The notes beneath the pieces are model-generated. The model ran no database searches. It saw only the letters and a list, made by a program, of their open reading frames with translations, and was not told the origin of the DNA. A stretch of DNA of 41,252 nucleotides from Saprospiraceae bacterium (GTDB taxonomy: Bacteria; Bacteroidota; Bacteroidia; Chitinophagales; Saprospiraceae). Below are positions 38,740 through 41,252 of this stretch, in pieces. The stretch spans positions 1-41,252 of the forward strand of contig JALSTN010000231.1 of NCBI GenBank assembly GCA_026983735.1, in the 5' to 3' direction. The translations under genes and the position numbers were made by a program. Every line of letters begins with the position of its first letter. Positions within the stretch are counted from its first letter, which is position 1.

Positions 38740-38750
38740 ATATGAAATGG
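38740..38750 (+). repeat. RTATGAAATGG motif copy (intergenic, upstream of maf)
   Basis: atatgaaatgg. Confidence 0.85.
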
Positions 38751-38867
38751 TTGCAAAATTACCTATTATTTTAACTTTTGAAGGATCCTGTCGCCACTCT
38801 TTGTTTCCCCCCGGTTAAAATCATCTAATTCCAAGTAACATTTACAACATTTTGACCCTACAAATCA

Positions 38868-38888
38868 TTAGGTTCAATACAAACCTAA
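38868..38888 (+). other. short hairpin (TTAGGTT-caataca-AACCTAA) just upstream of the 38900 mini-ORF
   Basis: 7-bp perfect inverted repeat with 7-nt loop, 11 nt before ATG at 38900. Confidence 0.35.
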
Positions 38889-38899
38889 GGAAAACGACG

Positions 38900-39016
38900 A
38901 TGAAAATTGCCAACATCTTCTTCTTCAGCCTACTATTTCATACCCTGCTAACGGGGCAATCCACTTCAATTTCACTATTAGACAACCATGTGCTGCATTA
39001 TGGAAAGAAAAACTAA
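38900..39016 (+). CDS. 38-aa signal-peptide-like ORF (possible truncated secreted-protein gene or small secreted peptide)
   Basis: hand translation MKIANIFFFSLLFHTLLTGQSTSISLLDNHVLHYGKKN*; purine-rich aaggaaa upstream. Confidence 0.35.
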   Translation: MKIANIFFFSLLFHTLLTGQSTSISLLDNHVLHYGKKN

Positions 39017-39089
39017 TATAAGAAAGAGAAGGCATAATACAAGCTAAGACGAGGAGGGTAAGTGCTCACCGTAGAACCTGAAACGTGCC

Positions 39090-39165
39090 ACCGCAAGATG
39101 CTCTCGGCAAATGGATCTCAACAGTTGAATTTTCCGGAGAGATAACCATTCCTTCGTCTTGCGGT
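39090..39165. other. nested inverted-repeat structure (candidate structured RNA)
   Basis: outer stem ACCGCAAGA (39090-39098)/TCTTGCGGT (39157-39165); inner CTCTCGG/CCGGAGAG; apical TCAA-CAG-TTGA (39118-39128). Confidence 0.35.
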
Positions 39166-39247
39166 AAAACCTTCCGGGGAATGAATGGGCAAAAAATGGT
39201 TCAGATTATTCATTGTATGTACACTACATGACACCTTAAATCTCCAT

Positions 39248-40192
39248 CTACTGCATGACCTGGGTGACATACAAACCCAAGAATATAATCCCCAATATCA
39301 TTACTCCTTTCAGATAAAGACTGATTTGATGAAAACAGGGGATAGACGAACATTGGCCTAGCCGTCTGCCTATATATAGTATAGCCGGAGCAAAAACACA
39401 GGTCATCGCCACTCCTACGCCCCATTCTTCCAAGAACGCCCACACTAAAACCCAAATTCCGGTCATCCCTAACAACACTCGGACAAATACCACGGTCCTC
39501 GGAACCCCTGCAAGTATCGGAAAGGTCATGTACCCTCCCATCTTATCTCCCCCCATGTCCTCGATGTCTTTGACCAATTCTCTTGCCCAGCTCACCAAAA
39601 AGGCAAAACCACTAAAACTCAACATTACATACAACATATGCTCTACAATCTGCTTGTCCTCTGCTGCCAACCGATTAAGGGCCGGCATTTCAGCTAAAAA
39701 AAACACCCAGGGAAATAGTGCAGACAAGAGCGCGACCAACAGGTTACCCGTCAAGGGCCGGCGCTGCAAGGCGTAGCTGTAATACCACAATTTCATACTA
39801 AATAAAACATAGATAAAGATATAGGAGAGATGCCCAACTCTCCATGCCAATCCTCCGGCCAACAGCCCCCCCAATGTAAGCAAACCATAATACAAGTTGA
39901 TAGCTGAATCCGAAGAGATACTCCCTGTCTGCAAAACCCTTTCCGGATTATTAATCGCATCAACCCTTATATCGTATAAATCATTTATTACATTTCCAGC
40001 TGCGACCATAATGACGGTAACGAAAGCAAGTAAAACTGCCTCAGTAGCGGAAAGGACAGTGGAGATACCATACCGACCCAAGACAGGTGCTATCCATCCC
40101 CACCACACGAGTGACTGCAAGGCAAAGACCAAAAGGACATTGGGCCAACGAATCAGAGATAAATAATTGGATACCATAATAGATCTTTTCAT
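39248..40192 (-). CDS. UbiA family prenyltransferase
   Basis: 'AAGNVINDLYDIRVDAINNPERVL' and 'SWARELVKDIEDMGGDKMGGYMTFPILAG' Asp-rich motifs, multi-TM. Confidence 0.9.
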   Translation of the reverse strand: MKRSIMVSNYLSLIRWPNVLLVFALQSLVWWGWIAPVLGRYGISTVLSATEAVLLAFVTVIMVAAGNVINDLYDIRVDAINNPERVLQTGSISSDSAINLYYGLLTLGGLLAGGLAWRVGHLSYIFIYVLFSMKLWYYSYALQRRPLTGNLLVALLSALFPWVFFLAEMPALNRLAAEDKQIVEHMLYVMLSFSGFAFLVSWARELVKDIEDMGGDKMGGYMTFPILAGVPRTVVFVRVLLGMTGIWVLVWAFLEEWGVGVAMTCVFAPAILYIGRRLGQCSSIPCFHQISLYLKGVMILGIIFLGLYVTQVMQ

Positions 40193-40204
40193 TACTAAGG
40201 CGCC

Positions 40205-40699
40205 CTACCACTTCCCCTTTTCCTTCAAAATACATTCTATAACCTCTCGCACACATCCTTTTCCACCCTTTGCCGCGGTAATGTAATGAGATAGAATTTG
40301 TATTTCGCTCACAGCGTCCGCCGGGCAAATCGCCATTCCCGACCATTTCATACAAGCATAATCCGGCATATCATCCCCTACGTAAGCGATTGCCTCCCGT
40401 CTAATTCCCCAAGCCTCCGATAAACTACGAAGCACGGGCAACTTGTCCGCCACTCCTAAATAAACCTCCTCTATACCAAGTCCACTCAACCTCTTCCTAA
40501 CGCCCTCACTGTTCCCTCCTGTTATCACTGCTATCTTGATACCTGCAGCCAACGCACGTTTGATCGCATATCCATCCCGAGTACTCATCGTCCTCAAAAG
40601 ATGCCCTTCTTCCGTCACTAACAACCGACCATCTGTAAAAACACCATCGACGTCAAAGACAATAGCCCAAATGCCGGAAAACTCAATATCTCGCTTCAT
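40205..40699 (-). CDS. KdsC-like HAD phosphatase (3-deoxy-D-manno-octulosonate 8-phosphate phosphatase family)
   Basis: 'IVFDVDGVFTDGRLLVTEEG', 'STRDGYAIKRALAAGIKIAVITGG', 'AYVGDDMPDYACMKWSGMAICPADA', 'KGGKGCVREVIE'. Confidence 0.9.
   Translation of the reverse strand: MKRDIEFSGIWAIVFDVDGVFTDGRLLVTEEGHLLRTMSTRDGYAIKRALAAGIKIAVITGGNSEGVRKRLSGLGIEEVYLGVADKLPVLRSLSEAWGIRREAIAYVGDDMPDYACMKWSGMAICPADAVSEIQILSHYITAAKGGKGCVREVIECILKEKGKW
40343..40353 (-). repeat. RTATGAAATGG motif copy (inside KdsC-like CDS, read as MKW)
   Basis: ccatttcatac. Confidence 0.8.
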
Positions 40700-40957
40700 T
40701 TGTATATATTTAATTGTATTCTAGCCATCCATTCAACACCTATCTTCCCCATAAGATATCGGACAATCCACTCCACTCTATTCCATAACCCCTAACACAA
40801 AAATAATCATTACTAAATGCTTATTATTATTCAAGGTCAAAATTCGACCGCTCAAAAGTACAGAAATATCTCCTAACAGATTCAAATCAAGGGAAGCATC
40901 CCCTCCTTGGAACTTTTTAGGTCATTTTTACCTTATATAGATACAAATCAATACGAC

Positions 40958-41252
40958 ATGACCGCTTGGCAAATTTGGCTTACACTGGGATTAATCTTTT
41001 TTGCATTTGAAATATTTACGCCCGGATTTGTTCTAGGGTGTTTAGGTATAGGTGCATTTTTAACGCTCCCATTTACGTTTTTTGAAATTTCAATTTGGGG
41101 ACAACTCATCCTCTTTGCTATAACGACTGTCTTAAGTTTCTTTTTCATTCGACCATTAGTAGTCCGGCTCTATGGAGATAGCGTCCCGATGAATGTCTAT
41201 TCACTTGTAGGGAAATCTGCCATTGTCACCCGCAGTTTTGACCCCAAATCTC
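40958..41252 (+). CDS. NfeD-like membrane protein (5' part, truncated by window end)
   Basis: hand translation MTAWQIWLTLGLIFFAFEIFTPGFVLGCLGIGAFLTLPFTFFEISIWGQLILFAITTVLSFFFIRPLVVRLYGDSVPMNVYSLVGKSAIVTRSFDPKS... Confidence 0.75.
   Translation, partial: MTAWQIWLTLGLIFFAFEIFTPGFVLGCLGIGAFLTLPFTFFEISIWGQLILFAITTVLSFFFIRPLVVRLYGDSVPMNVYSLVGKSAIVTRSFDPKS

Noticed and set aside
1-41252. CRISPR arrays, tRNA/rRNA genes, insertion sequences, prophage
   Set aside because: No regularly spaced direct repeats, cloverleaf-type sequences, transposase/integrase or phage structural genes recognised on reading both strands.

Overview
41.3 kb chromosomal segment of a Bacteroidota bacterium. The assignment rests on type IX secretion (T9SS) C-terminal sorting domains, gliding-motility-type CHU_C domains, SPxC/ASC lipoproteins and one good TTG-N19-TAnnTTTG promoter. 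Most of the content is core or housekeeping: FabG, MCE/MlaD, amidase-SPOR, LptD, enoyl-CoA hydratase plus 3-hydroxyacyl-CoA dehydrogenase, MiaE, a PIF1-like helicase, an endo/exonuclease/phosphatase, a PyrR-like PRTase, an HdrD/GlpC-like Fe-S protein, RibBA, two GT2 enzymes, Maf, UbiA-like, KdsC-like and NfeD. Interspersed are large T9SS-exported surface proteins: two CHU_C Ig/PKD-like repeat proteins, a tandem pair of Asp-box beta-propeller paralogs, and one further type A CTD protein. There is also an ArsP-type permease / rhodanese / thioredoxin-like / FmdE-like lipoprotein group. No tRNA, rRNA, CRISPR array, IS element or phage was recognised. The most striking signal is a strictly conserved, non-palindromic 11-mer, RTATGAAATGG. 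By hand scan it occurs 13 times (9 on +, 4 on -), is scattered roughly every 3 kb, is found in several reading frames, and is over-represented in noncoding DNA. It looks like a genome-wide dispersed 'address' sequence (DNA-uptake-sequence-like, Chi-like or KOPS-like) that I do not recognise as described. Secondary points: an unlisted 43-aa membrane ORF overlapping miaE, a RibBA whose GTP cyclohydrolase II half lacks the zinc cysteines, a 36-bp perfect palindrome terminator, and an intergenic region with a nested hairpin next to a signal-peptide-only ORF.
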